From contig NZ_JAMBOO010000020.1 in the NCBI RefSeq assembly GCF_023715895.1, forward strand, positions 1 through 64,000: a DNA stretch of 64,000 bases, given 5' to 3'. This stretch comes from Domibacillus indicus. GTDB lineage: Bacteria > Bacillota > Bacilli > Bacillales > Domibacillaceae. Position 1 is the stretch's first letter, and each line of letters opens with the position of its first letter. Both the position numbers and the translations under genes were made by a program. The notes below the pieces were generated by a model, which saw only the letters and a program-made list of their open reading frames with translations, had not been told where the DNA came from and did no database searches. Positions 16,261-24,249 of this stretch are shown here, piece after piece.

Positions 16261-16300
16261 AAACAAAAGCCTCTGCTTAGACAGAGGCTTTTGTTTGTTT
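16261..16300 (+). terminator. Strong terminator after the sugar-binding gene
   Basis: AAACAAAAGCCTCTG pairs perfectly with CAGAGGCTTTTGTTT around CTTAGA, then T-rich DNA. Confidence 0.9.
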
Positions 16301-16378
16301 TGAACAAAAAATTAGCGCCGCATTCCCCTTCAAAATCTCCGATTTAGTGGGGGTTAGGCGCTAAGGTCTTAATTCTTC

Positions 16379-16420
16379 CTACTCTTCTATATATTTTTTC
16401 ATTAGACCCATTGCCGCTTC
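16379..16420 (-). pseudogene. C-terminal scrap of tnpA (Y1 transposase)
   Basis: The minus-strand frame ends GLMKKYIEE and stop, just inside the left end. The tnpA remnant at 52717-52812 ends TIDVIKKYIEEQGE in the same position relative to its hairpin. Only about 13 codons survive here, so element 2 has lost its transposase. Confidence 0.6.
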
Positions 16421-16527
16421 TTATTTATAATCACTCATATTGATTCTCTTTTCGTTTTACAATTGATTTCCATTTTGATACGATCAACGTATCATAAGGA
16501 CTAAAAAATGGAAAGGAGGGTTTGATC

Positions 16528-17886
16528 ATGAAAGTTGCGAAGTCACTGCTGCACAAAATTACAAACCGGACCGAAATCTTCAATGATACGCTGGATATTT
16601 ATAATGACGCCCTGTCTTTCATCATTCAAGTGATCGACAAAGAGTTTGATCATACCGACGACCTGACAACAAAATCGATTGTGCCTGCAGTAGAAAAACT
16701 GATTCACGCAACCAAATCAAACCCTCTTCCGAAATACAAAGAATTTAACGAGCGTTTTTACAAGTTTCCGTCTTACTTCCGCAGAAGTGCCATTGCTTCT
16801 GCTTTTGGCAAAGTAAAGAGCTTTCGCTCTAACTATCAAAACTGGGAAAAAGAGCAAAAGTATGCTCTTTCCGAAGGAAAAAGATTTAAGAAACAGCCAC
16901 CTCGTCTGCAGGCGAAACATAAAGAATTCCCTGTTTTTTATCGAGGGAATATGTTCAGCAGGATATCCGATACGTCTGCACAAATCAAGGTATTCCACCA
17001 GAATGACTGGGTATGGATGGATATCGAATTTAAAGGGCAGGACCTTTATAAACGAGGTGTCTGGGAATGGAAAGAGAACAACCCTAAGCTGATTAAGCGG
17101 GGAAAGAAATTCTTCCTTTCCATCAGCTATGAAAATAAAGTTACATTAACGAAAACGCCTATTCAAGAACAAAAAGTGTGTGCGGTAGATCTCGGACTGA
17201 CGAATTCTGCGGTTTGTTCGGTTATCGATGCAACAGGCACTGTCATAGGCCGGACATTTATTGACCAGCCTAAAGAAAAAGACCGGCTGCAGACGTTAAC
17301 GAACAAGCTTCGGAAAGCCCAGCGGGCAAGCGGCCGTATTCAGGCGCCGAATTTTTGGCGGCAGATCAATGGGTACCAGCAGCATATTGTCCGCCACACC
17401 AGCCATGAAATTGTAAAATTCGCGGTAAAGCATGGCTGTGACGTTATCATATTCGAGTACCTGGGCAGAATGAAAATCCCAAAGGGGTTTTATGGAGCCA
17501 AGAAACTTCGTTTTAAGCTTCACGGATGGCGAAAAATAAGCATCCAGAACATAGTGGAAGAAATGGCGCACTGTCTGGGCATGCGCATATCCCGGATCAA
17601 TCCGCGAAACACCAGCGCGCTGGCATTTGATGGCTCTGGAAAAGTGGAACGGAACCGGAAAAAAGACCTTGCCACGTTTTCAACGGGCAATGTCTATCAC
17701 GCGGATTTGTCCGCTTCTTATAATATCGGGGCCCGTTATTTCATTCGGGCTTTTCAAAAATCCATTTCGGAAACGAAATGGTTGTCACTTCAGGCAAAAG
17801 TTCCTGAGCTGGCAATAAGGACATCCCAGACCTTGTCTTCGTTCATTAGTCTCCATCATGCACTCGGGCTTCCGAAGGAAGCTTAA
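16528..17886 (+). CDS. tnpB: TnpB-related protein lacking the zinc-ribbon cysteines, element 2
   Basis: This TnpB-family protein has 452 residues. The RuvC acidic positions appear kept: CAVDLGLTNSAVC, VIIFEYLGRM and YHADLSASYNIGARY. Where other TnpBs have two Cys pairs before the last Asp, this one reads NTSALAFDGSGKVERNRKK and LATFSTGNVYHAD, with no cysteine. This matches a distinct TnpB-related branch common in Bacillaceae, where the loop seems to be held without zinc. The ATG at 16528 follows GGAGGG by 7 bases and replaces a TTG two codons earlier. Element ends lie on both sides. Whether it cuts DNA or has another role is open. Confidence 0.85.
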   Translation: MKVAKSLLHKITNRTEIFNDTLDIYNDALSFIIQVIDKEFDHTDDLTTKSIVPAVEKLIHATKSNPLPKYKEFNERFYKFPSYFRRSAIASAFGKVKSFRSNYQNWEKEQKYALSEGKRFKKQPPRLQAKHKEFPVFYRGNMFSRISDTSAQIKVFHQNDWVWMDIEFKGQDLYKRGVWEWKENNPKLIKRGKKFFLSISYENKVTLTKTPIQEQKVCAVDLGLTNSAVCSVIDATGTVIGRTFIDQPKEKDRLQTLTNKLRKAQRASGRIQAPNFWRQINGYQQHIVRHTSHEIVKFAVKHGCDVIIFEYLGRMKIPKGFYGAKKLRFKLHGWRKISIQNIVEEMAHCLGMRISRINPRNTSALAFDGSGKVERNRKKDLATFSTGNVYHADLSASYNIGARYFIRAFQKSISETKWLSLQAKVPELAIRTSQTLSSFISLHHALGLPKEA

Positions 17887-17959
17887 CCCGCTGATGTTGT
17901 ACCGTATTCAAGATAAGGGATGCTCCATCAAAATCTTTGATTTAGGTGGAGAGGTTCAC
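17887..17959 (+). ncRNA. Putative 3' part of the element 2 omega-RNA
   Basis: Only 73 bases separate the tnpB stop and the element end, so most of any omega-RNA would lie inside the coding region. The end forms a TCCA...TGGA hairpin around AAAATC/GATTT. The guide would start at 17960 (ACAACCTGCAATTGCT). Confidence 0.4.
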
Positions 17960-18023
17960 ACAACCTGCAATTGCTGGTTTAAATAAAGTTTAGTCACTTT
18001 ACTCACTACAACCAGAATGGCCA

Positions 18024-18242
18024 TTATTTTATAGGCACGTAGATTTCGCAAATATGATTGGAAAGCATTTCTCTGCTGTATCTTTCAAATGCAGGCTGAT
18101 CGTCAATCGGATAACCGCCGTTTGACAGCTCAGAAAAGATGTTAGTCCATGCTTTTTGAATGTCTTCTGCTGTGTGTTTCACTTCATGAATGGCGTATTT
18201 TCCACCGGAGAATTCGTCTTCGCTGACTTTCAGTGGTAATAT
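18024..18242 (-). pseudogene. Truncated GyrI-like / AraC effector-binding domain gene
   Basis: A minus-strand frame without a start codon encodes about 70 residues. It includes FSGGKYAIHEVKHTAEDIQ, YPIDDQPAFERYS and CEIYVPIK, and ends in a stop. This is the C-terminal half of a GyrI-like small-molecule-binding domain, as found in AraC-type activators and stand-alone proteins. A TAA lies just upstream in frame. The fragment starts 65 bases past the right end of element 2, so the insertion or a linked deletion probably removed the rest. The remaining DNA up to 18455 shows no gene. Confidence 0.7.
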
Positions 18243-18455
18243 TTACTGCATTATAAAAATATAATCATTTAGTTTTTTTAAAAAAAAGCACTGTGTGTAA
18301 AATACGCAAACCATATACAGATCCAATAAAGTGGCAGGTTAAGCGAAAAATAAGCATTTGAGACTGAGAAAATGATCAAGCCTTCCAAAAAGTTAAACTG
18401 AAATGTATCCATTTGAATCAGCTTTTTTAAATAGATTCAGTGAGAATGTCCTTAA

Positions 18456-18511
18456 AGTACAATGAAAAGACCTTATAGTGTAAATACATATTTTCTTTCC
18501 TGTCCTATAAT
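18456..18511 (+). promoter_or_regulatory. AraC-activated promoter of sugar cluster 1 (first copy)
   Basis: AGTACAA (18456-18462), 18 bases, TAAATACA (18481-18488), 17 bases, TATAAT (18506-18511). The promoter before the dehydrogenase gene at 22253-22308 has the same elements at the same spacings. There is no good -35 box, so TAAATACA likely binds an activator, most simply the AraC protein encoded in the cluster. Confidence 0.65.
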
Positions 18512-18552
18512 TATGAATATAAGCAATAAGATCTTTCTTATTTTGTACAAAA

Positions 18553-18566
18553 TGATAACGATTTCA
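18553..18566 (+). promoter_or_regulatory. cre site (CcpA) of sugar cluster 1
   Basis: TGATAACGATTTCA fits the TGWNANCGNTNWCA consensus at every position. It lies about 35 bases after the predicted transcription start, where bound CcpA would block elongation. Confidence 0.7.
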
Positions 18567-18747
18567 TCATTGAGTTTGACTGAGAAAGATCAGTTTTAAA
18601 AGGGGAAGGCTGAAAATTCAATGAAGCGATTTTCAAGTGAGAGAAGACCTTAAAAGTTAAAAAGGTAGATTTAAGCTTGTCTTCTTTTTACAGAGAATAT
18701 TTTTCCCTTCGCATTAATCTTACTAAATATATAGGAGGAATTTGATT

Positions 18748-19722
18748 ATGATGAAAACAGGTTTAGTAACAGATATTTTAGGATACATGCCATTCGAGCA
18801 AATGCTCGATACGTGCGTAGAGCTGGGAATTGAATTGCTGGAGCTTGGATGCGGCAACTGGTCAAAAGCACCGCATGTAAATATCGATGAATTATTAGAA
18901 AGCGCTATCAAACGTGAGCAGTTTATGGATGCTATTCAAAAACGCGGCCTCAGTATTGCTGCGCTGAACTGCTCAGGCAATCAGCTGAACCCGTCAGAAG
19001 AAGGCACATTACATAAAGCGGGCGTTGAAAAAACATTTCAGCTTGCTGGCCTTTTAGAGGTTGAAACCGTAGTAATGATGTCCGGATGCCCGGGCGGGGG
19101 ACCGAATGATCAAACACCAAACTGGATCACACACCCGATCTTGCCGCAGCATTTTAACATGCTTGACTGGCAGTGGAATGAAGTAGCGCTTCCTTACTGG
19201 GAGAAAGCGGTGAAATCAGCGAAAGAATACGGCGTTCAGAAAATTGCCATTGAAAACCTTGGCTACAACCTCGTTCATAACGCAGAAACATTGTTGAAGC
19301 TGCGTAAGGAAGTCGGCAGCATGGTCGGTATGAACCTTGATCCGAGCCACTTGTTCTGGATGGGCGGCGACCCCATTGCGGCAGCACGGACGCTTGGAGA
19401 CGCAATCTACCATGTTCATGCGAAGGATGTACGATTAGAGCGCGGAATTGTGGATGCACAGGGATTGATTGATGTGAAGCCAATGGAAAGCTTTGCGTCC
19501 CGTTCATGGAACTATGTAGCGCTTGGCTACGGGCACGATGCAGCTTATTGGAAAGAATTCTTCACGGTTGTGAAGATGACTGGATACGAAGGACCGGTCG
19601 TGCTTGAAATGGAAGATTTAACGATGGAGCCGCTGACAGGTGTGAAAAAATCAATGGATATATTGAAAGAAACATTGCCAAGAGACTTCGAAACAAAACT
19701 ACGTACGGTACTTGTTAACTGA
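18748..19722 (+). CDS. Sugar phosphate isomerase/epimerase, TIM barrel (IolE/IolH-like)
   Basis: This is an AP-endonuclease-2-type TIM barrel of 324 residues, as in IolE, IolH and xylose isomerase-like enzymes. The typical metal and substrate stations are present: ELLELGCGNWSKAPH, VVMMSGCPGG, KIAIENLGYNLVHN, MNLDPSHLFWMG, IYHVHAKDVRLE and GPVVLEMEDL. These supply His, Glu and Asp ligands for a divalent metal. It would isomerise, epimerise or dehydrate a keto-sugar or inosose. ATAGGAGGAA gives the ribosome site, and the ATG at 18748 (or 18751) fits. It leads a run with the transporter and AraC genes. The set resembles the yfi sugar genes of B. subtilis as I remember them; the substrate is not known. 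Confidence 0.85.
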   Translation: MMKTGLVTDILGYMPFEQMLDTCVELGIELLELGCGNWSKAPHVNIDELLESAIKREQFMDAIQKRGLSIAALNCSGNQLNPSEEGTLHKAGVEKTFQLAGLLEVETVVMMSGCPGGGPNDQTPNWITHPILPQHFNMLDWQWNEVALPYWEKAVKSAKEYGVQKIAIENLGYNLVHNAETLLKLRKEVGSMVGMNLDPSHLFWMGGDPIAAARTLGDAIYHVHAKDVRLERGIVDAQGLIDVKPMESFASRSWNYVALGYGHDAAYWKEFFTVVKMTGYEGPVVLEMEDLTMEPLTGVKKSMDILKETLPRDFETKLRTVLVN

Positions 19723-19788
19723 TCTATAGGCATAAAAAAGGATTATGACGGCCACGGAAAAGCATTACACTTGAAGGGAGAGATTTAC

Positions 19789-21201
19789 ATGAGTGAACAG
19801 AGAAATCAGAAGTCGTTTTTAACTACTATCATTGTTATTTCTACGTTCGGCGGGCTTCTCTTCGGATACGATACCGGAGTGATCAATGGTGCTTTGCCTT
19901 TCATGTCTGAAGCGCTTGGGCTTAACTCATTTACGGAAGGTGTTGTCGCAAGCTCTCTGCTTTTTGGGGCTGCATTGGGTGCCGTAGTGGGCGGCAGGCT
20001 GTCTGACTACAACGGGCGCCGAAAAAATATTTTATACCTGGCCGTATTCTTCTTTATTGGGGCTCTGGGATGTACACTTGCTCCTAACGTCACGGCCATG
20101 GTCATTTTTCGCTTCTTGTTAGGGCTTGCCGTTGGTGGTGCATCGGTAACCGTTCCGACTTATTTAGCAGAAATCTCTCCAGTGGAGAGCAGGGGACGAA
20201 TGGTGACGCAAAACGAATTGATGATCGTTGGCGGTCAGCTGTTGGCTTTTGTCTGCAATGCTGCCTTGGGCAATATGATGTCTGACAACATTCACGTTTG
20301 GCGTTACATGCTTGCCATCGCAGCGCTGCCAGCTGTATTCCTGTTTGTTGGGATGATCAGAATGCCAGAGAGTCCGCGCTGGCTTCTTTCAAAAGGGAAA
20401 TACGAAGAAGCCCTGGCGGTTCTTCGAAAAATACGTACAGAAGAGCAGGCGCAAGCAGAGTTTAACAAAATCAAGGGTACGGTTTTGAATGAAGCAAAAG
20501 TCAAACAAGCAGCATTGCAGGACTTGGCTGTTCCATGGATACGCCGTATCGTTTTCCTTGGAATTGGTATTGCAGTTGTACAGCAAATTACCGGTGTTAA
20601 CTCGATTATGTATTACGGTACTGAAATCCTGAAAGACGCAGGCTTTCAAACAGAAGCAGCTCTAATAGCCAACATTGCCAATGGTTTAATTTCGGTGATT
20701 GCTGTTTGTGTAGGGATCGTACTTCTCGGCAAAGTACGGCGCAGACCGATGCTTTTAGTTGGACTTGCCGGCACTACGACTTCGTTGCTGCTGATTGGGA
20801 TCTTTTCCAACGTGCTCGATGGAAGCGGTGCACTTCCTTATGTGGTTCTTTCTTTGACTGTTACTTTTCTTGCGTTTATGCAGGGAGCTGTTGCCCCTGT
20901 CACATGGCTTATGCTTGCCGAAATATTCCCGTTACGTCTGAGAGGCTTGGGAATGGGGATCAGCGTATTTTGTTTATGGATCGCAAATTTCTTTATTGGA
21001 TTGACGTTTCCTGTGCTGCTCGAAAACATCGGCTTATCGACGACTTTCTTTTTCTTCACCGCCATGGGGCTTGCCGCCATCGCATTTGTGAAGAAGTTTT
21101 TACCTGAAACAAAAGACCGGACACTGGAAGAGCTGGAATTTTCTTTCCGTGCCCATCACACCACACGAATTCAAAAGAACACATCTGAAAAAGTCCTTTA
21201 A
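19789..21201 (+). CDS. Sugar porter MFS transporter (IolT-like)
   Basis: This is a 12-helix sugar/H+ symporter of 470 residues. The sugar porter signatures are present: GGLLFGYDTGVINGAL in helix 1, GGRLSDYNGRRKN in the first loop, RFLLGLAVGGASVTVPTYLAEISP near helices 4-5, PESPRWL before the central loop, QQITGVNSIMYYG in helix 7 and PETKDRTLEELE at the end. The ATG at 19789 follows AAGGGAGAG; the upstream TTG lies over the ribosome site. It lies 66 bases after the epimerase and ahead of the AraC gene. It likely imports a polyol such as an inositol, or a related sugar, for the enzymes of the same cluster. Confidence 0.9.
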   Translation: MSEQRNQKSFLTTIIVISTFGGLLFGYDTGVINGALPFMSEALGLNSFTEGVVASSLLFGAALGAVVGGRLSDYNGRRKNILYLAVFFFIGALGCTLAPNVTAMVIFRFLLGLAVGGASVTVPTYLAEISPVESRGRMVTQNELMIVGGQLLAFVCNAALGNMMSDNIHVWRYMLAIAALPAVFLFVGMIRMPESPRWLLSKGKYEEALAVLRKIRTEEQAQAEFNKIKGTVLNEAKVKQAALQDLAVPWIRRIVFLGIGIAVVQQITGVNSIMYYGTEILKDAGFQTEAALIANIANGLISVIAVCVGIVLLGKVRRRPMLLVGLAGTTTSLLLIGIFSNVLDGSGALPYVVLSLTVTFLAFMQGAVAPVTWLMLAEIFPLRLRGLGMGISVFCLWIANFFIGLTFPVLLENIGLSTTFFFFTAMGLAAIAFVKKFLPETKDRTLEELEFSFRAHHTTRIQKNTSEKVL

Positions 21202-21321
21202 CGACTATGCTCATTCGTATAGAATGGCTATAATCTAGTTTTTTGATTACTATCTTAATTTTTTAAAAAGTACTTATTGTTTTTTTTATTTGAAATCTGT
21301 TTATTGAGGGGGTTCTGCTTA

Positions 21322-22185
21322 ATGAATTTAAGTATGGCTGTTCGATCTTTGCAGCGTGGAGCTAATCTTTGTGAAGGAAAAGACCTTTCTATCCGCGTTC
21401 ACTATTGGGGAGCTGACAGAAAGCATGTGGATACCCCTCTTCATAAACATTCATTTTTTGAAATTTGTTATGTAGTAGACGGCAGCGGTCTTTACTTCGA
21501 AAATGGGCAGGATTTTCTTCTCGCAAAAGGAACGTTTTTCTGTTCTCGCCCCAACCAGCTCCATAAAATCTATGAAGGAAAGAATTTATACCTTTTATGG
21601 GCTGCCTTTGAAATAGAAAAAGAGAATACTTCACGGGAACAGCAGCTATTGTTTGAGGAACTAGCAAACGAGCAAAACATTTACCTTCCTAATTCGGAAA
21701 ATGAGCCAGCGGTACTGTTATGGAAGACCTTAATGAAACATGCTGAGCAGCAGTCTTCGTCAGAGGTTTTGAAAGCGATCAGCCTGTCTCTTATGCTGTC
21801 CCTTCAGGCTTTATTCTGTGGAGTACGGGATCATCAAAAGCCTCGGCCATTTTATGACAATAAGGAGCAGATGATTGAGAAAGCCCAAAGATTTATCCAG
21901 GATAATTTAGCCCAGCCGCTTTCTTTAAACGAGGTGGCCCGCTTTTTTCATATTTCTCCGCGTCATTTATCGCGCTTATTCAGTGAGACAACCGGTATGT
22001 CCTATACCTCTTATGTGCGGCAGGAAAGGGTAAGGGAAGCTTCTAAAAAAATCAGGTCTACAAACCGCTCAATCACATCAATTGCATACGAGTGCGGTTT
22101 CACTTCTGTTCATTATTTTTGCCGGGTCTTCCTGCAGGAAACAAGCATCACACCCGCTGAATACAGGAGACGAAACCAAGTTTGA
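21322..22185 (+). CDS. AraC family transcriptional activator
   Basis: The regulator has 287 residues. An N-terminal cupin sensor domain (HVDTPLHKHSFFEICYVVDGSGLYFENGQ with the two-histidine-type pattern, about 35-110) is followed by a C-terminal AraC double helix-turn-helix domain (about 190-287). That domain shows LSLNEVARFFHISPRHLSRLFSETTGMSYTSYVRQERV and ITSIAYECGFTSVHYFCRVFLQE. The ATG at 21322 follows GAGGGGG; the longer frame has no ribosome site. It lies between the transporter and the dehydrogenase genes. The matched promoter elements at 18456 and 22253 are its likely binding sites, so it would activate the cluster when the sugar is bound. Confidence 0.9.
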   Translation: MNLSMAVRSLQRGANLCEGKDLSIRVHYWGADRKHVDTPLHKHSFFEICYVVDGSGLYFENGQDFLLAKGTFFCSRPNQLHKIYEGKNLYLLWAAFEIEKENTSREQQLLFEELANEQNIYLPNSENEPAVLLWKTLMKHAEQQSSSEVLKAISLSLMLSLQALFCGVRDHQKPRPFYDNKEQMIEKAQRFIQDNLAQPLSLNEVARFFHISPRHLSRLFSETTGMSYTSYVRQERVREASKKIRSTNRSITSIAYECGFTSVHYFCRVFLQETSITPAEYRRRNQV

Positions 22186-22252
22186 GGAAAGTTCAAACGA
22201 AATGCAGTAAATTAGAGTCTTGTAAAAAGTAAGCGTTTCAATATGTCTTAAA

Positions 22253-22308
22253 AGTACAACATCACGACTTGATAATCTAAATACAAAAATAAAGACCGTT
22301 CTTATAAT
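22253..22308 (+). promoter_or_regulatory. AraC-activated promoter of sugar cluster 1 (second copy)
   Basis: AGTACAA (22253-22259), 18 bases, TAAATACA (22278-22285), 17 bases, TATAAT (22303-22308): the same order and spacing as at 18456-18511. Confidence 0.65.
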
Positions 22309-22353
22309 GAAATTGTAGAGTTTCGATATTGAATAGGCTTTCTTTTTAGGGAG

Positions 22354-22367
22354 AGAAAGCGCTCACA
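22354..22367 (+). promoter_or_regulatory. cre-like site before the dehydrogenase gene
   Basis: AGAAAGCGCTCACA differs from the cre consensus only at the first base. It sits about 40 bases after the predicted start, matching the position of the cre in the first promoter. Confidence 0.6.
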
Positions 22368-22412
22368 ACCAATGCCTGATATCATTTCTAAAAATGGAGA
22401 GGAGTTTTCGAT

Positions 22413-23615
22413 ATGTTGAATGGTGAAAAAAAGATCGCAAGACCACTGCGCTGGGGAATGGTTGGGGGAGGACGGCTTGGACAAGTCGGCTATAAGCACC
22501 GTATTGGTGCCCTTCGTGATAATACCGCTTTTCAATTAGTAGCGGGTGCTTTTGATATTGATCCAGAACGCGGAAAAGATTTTGGCGTAAACCTGGGTGT
22601 AGAAGAAAACCGCTGCTATCCAGATTACCGTACGATGTTTGCGGAAGAAGCGAAAAGAGAAGACGGCTTAGAAGTCGTGTCTATCGCGACGCCAAACGGC
22701 ACACATTATGAAATCACAAAAGCGGCGCTTGAAGCAGGCCTTCATGTCATCTGTGAGAAACCGTTGTTCTTCACGTCAGCGGAAGGGGAAGAAATCAAGC
22801 AGCTTGCCGAACAGCAGGGCAAAATCGTAGGCGTTACATACGGATTCTCAGGCAACCAGCTGCTGCTTCAGATGCGCGCGATGATCGAGCAGGGCAAAAT
22901 CGGCGACATCCGCATGGTAGAACTGCAGTATACGCACGGCTTTAGCGCCACAGACGAAGCCGATAAATTCAGCGATGCACAAAAGTGGCGGGTGGATCCG
23001 AAGATTGCTGGACCGACCTTTGTTCTAGGCGACCTTTCGACCCACACGTATTACATGTCACAGCTTATCATGCCGAACATGAAGATTAAGAAGCTGCTTT
23101 GCGACCGCCAGAGCTTTATCAGCAGCCGGGCGCCGCTGGAGGACAATGCTTACGTCATGATGCATTATGAAAACGGGGCGGTAGGCAGACTATGGACATC
23201 TTCTGTCGATGCAGGCTGCATGGACGGACACCGCATCCGTATTGTCGGCTCAAAAGCAAGCCTGGAGTGGTGGGACAGCAAGCCGAATGAACTTCGTTAT
23301 GAAGTGCAGGGTGAGCCGATTCAGACACTGATCCGCGCCATGCCTTACTTGGATGAAAGCTGCAACGCCGATGAGCGTCTGGGCGCTTTGCATATGGAAG
23401 GGCTGTCTGAGTCGTGGGCCAATATCTACCTTAAATTTGCGATAGCAATGGATGCGAAAAACCGCGGCGATGAGGAAACATTAAAACATCTAGTATATCC
23501 GGACATTGACGCTGGAATCGACGGCATCCGCTGGATTGAAAACTGTGTCCGTTCTGCCGAAAACGGTTCTACATGGGTCGATTATGCTGACCAGCCGGCT
23601 TTAAACCTAAATTAA
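22413..23615 (+). CDS. Gfo/Idh/MocA family dehydrogenase
   Basis: This is an NAD(P)-dependent sugar/polyol dehydrogenase of 400 residues. The Rossmann start is RWGMVGGGRLGQVGYKHR, followed by VVSIATPNGTHYEITKAALEAGLHVICEKPLFF, which carries the EKP motif whose lysine is catalytic. The C-terminal substrate domain includes GPTFVLGDLSTHTYYMSQ, placing the usual Asp and His of the active site. It is on the long side for the family. The ATG follows GGAGAGG. It has its own activator-type promoter and cre site and ends in an intrinsic terminator. It likely oxidises the sugar or polyol brought in by the IolT-like transporter, passing a keto product to the epimerase. Confidence 0.9.
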   Translation: MLNGEKKIARPLRWGMVGGGRLGQVGYKHRIGALRDNTAFQLVAGAFDIDPERGKDFGVNLGVEENRCYPDYRTMFAEEAKREDGLEVVSIATPNGTHYEITKAALEAGLHVICEKPLFFTSAEGEEIKQLAEQQGKIVGVTYGFSGNQLLLQMRAMIEQGKIGDIRMVELQYTHGFSATDEADKFSDAQKWRVDPKIAGPTFVLGDLSTHTYYMSQLIMPNMKIKKLLCDRQSFISSRAPLEDNAYVMMHYENGAVGRLWTSSVDAGCMDGHRIRIVGSKASLEWWDSKPNELRYEVQGEPIQTLIRAMPYLDESCNADERLGALHMEGLSESWANIYLKFAIAMDAKNRGDEETLKHLVYPDIDAGIDGIRWIENCVRSAENGSTWVDYADQPALNLN

Positions 23616-23756
23616 GTTACAAAAATGTTGAAAGCCGGTTAAATCAGATTGCGATTATGAAAAAGTGAAAGAGAACGAATGAATATTTTCACGACGATAT
23701 AGATGTCAAGATTTGTTTTTTTAACGGCTTTTTTGTTCTTGGTTAGCTTAAGCAAT

Positions 23757-23783
23757 AAAACCCGCCTAGAAGCGGGTTTTTTG
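23757..23783 (+). terminator. Terminator after sugar cluster 1
   Basis: AAAACCCGC and GCGGGTTTT enclose a short loop, followed by a T run. Confidence 0.85.
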
Positions 23784-23956
23784 TTTTGCAGTAAATAGAA
23801 CTTTAAAATGATCTAAGCTCCGTTTTCTTTTATATCAGTGTTCTCGTTTTTCCTATGTATCGGATTGTAATAGGTTAAGAATATACATCATCATCTAATG
23901 CTGTTTTTGTCATAGAGAGGTCTTATGTATATTCATATGCTGGTATATATGTATTT

Positions 23957-23974
23957 ATGTATATTAATATACAT
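23957..23974. repeat. Perfect 18-base AT-rich palindrome
   Basis: The sequence is self-complementary over 18 bases (core TGTATATTAATATACA) within about 60 bases of alternating TATGTATAT-like DNA. It lies in the 23616-24249 gap, which contains no gene. It may be a protein-binding site or just a cruciform-prone AT tract. Confidence 0.4.
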
Positions 23975-24177
23975 GTATACAAAAGAAAATATAAGTGCAG
24001 GGATAGAGAGTTGTGCAAAAGAAGCTGTTGCCTAAAAAAGATCAAAGTTGCCTTTCCGGGCATGATGTAATAAAAACGCATTTATATAAAAAAGTAAAAG
24101 GGTTGAAAGTGGGCTGAACAAAAAAGACTTACCTATTTAAAATAAAGGCGTGTTGTATTCCATTTTGGTTTTTAAAC

Positions 24178-24206
24178 AAAAAAAGCCGTTTTTTAAACGG
24201 CTTTTT
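24178..24206. terminator. Terminator of the VOC gene (bidirectional)
   Basis: AAAAAGCCGTTT and AAACGGCTTTTT pair fully around a TTT loop; it lies 44 bases after the minus-strand stop. Confidence 0.8.
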
Positions 24207-24249
24207 GAGCTTTGTTCTTCGACTAACGCAGCTTTTAGGGAAATATAGA

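Larger units (their letters stand above)
16312..17959 (+). mobile_element. IS605-type element 2: tnpA remnant plus divergent tnpB
   Basis: The left end is a hairpin with TTAGCGCC (16312-16319) and GGCGCTAA (16357-16364) arms, and inner CCCC/GGGG and AAATC/GATTT pairs. The right end is the block 17913-17959 ending GAGGTTCAC. Both ends recur almost intact in the 120-base unit at 61379-61497, and the left end recurs at 52662-52709, which fixes the boundaries well. A TTGAAC target-like motif precedes the left end. The organisation is tnpA (decayed, minus strand) then tnpB (plus strand). Confidence 0.8.

Noticed and set aside
22230-22242. Additional cre at AGTAAGCGTTTCA
   Set aside because: It breaks the palindrome of the consensus at several positions; the better site is at 22354-22367.
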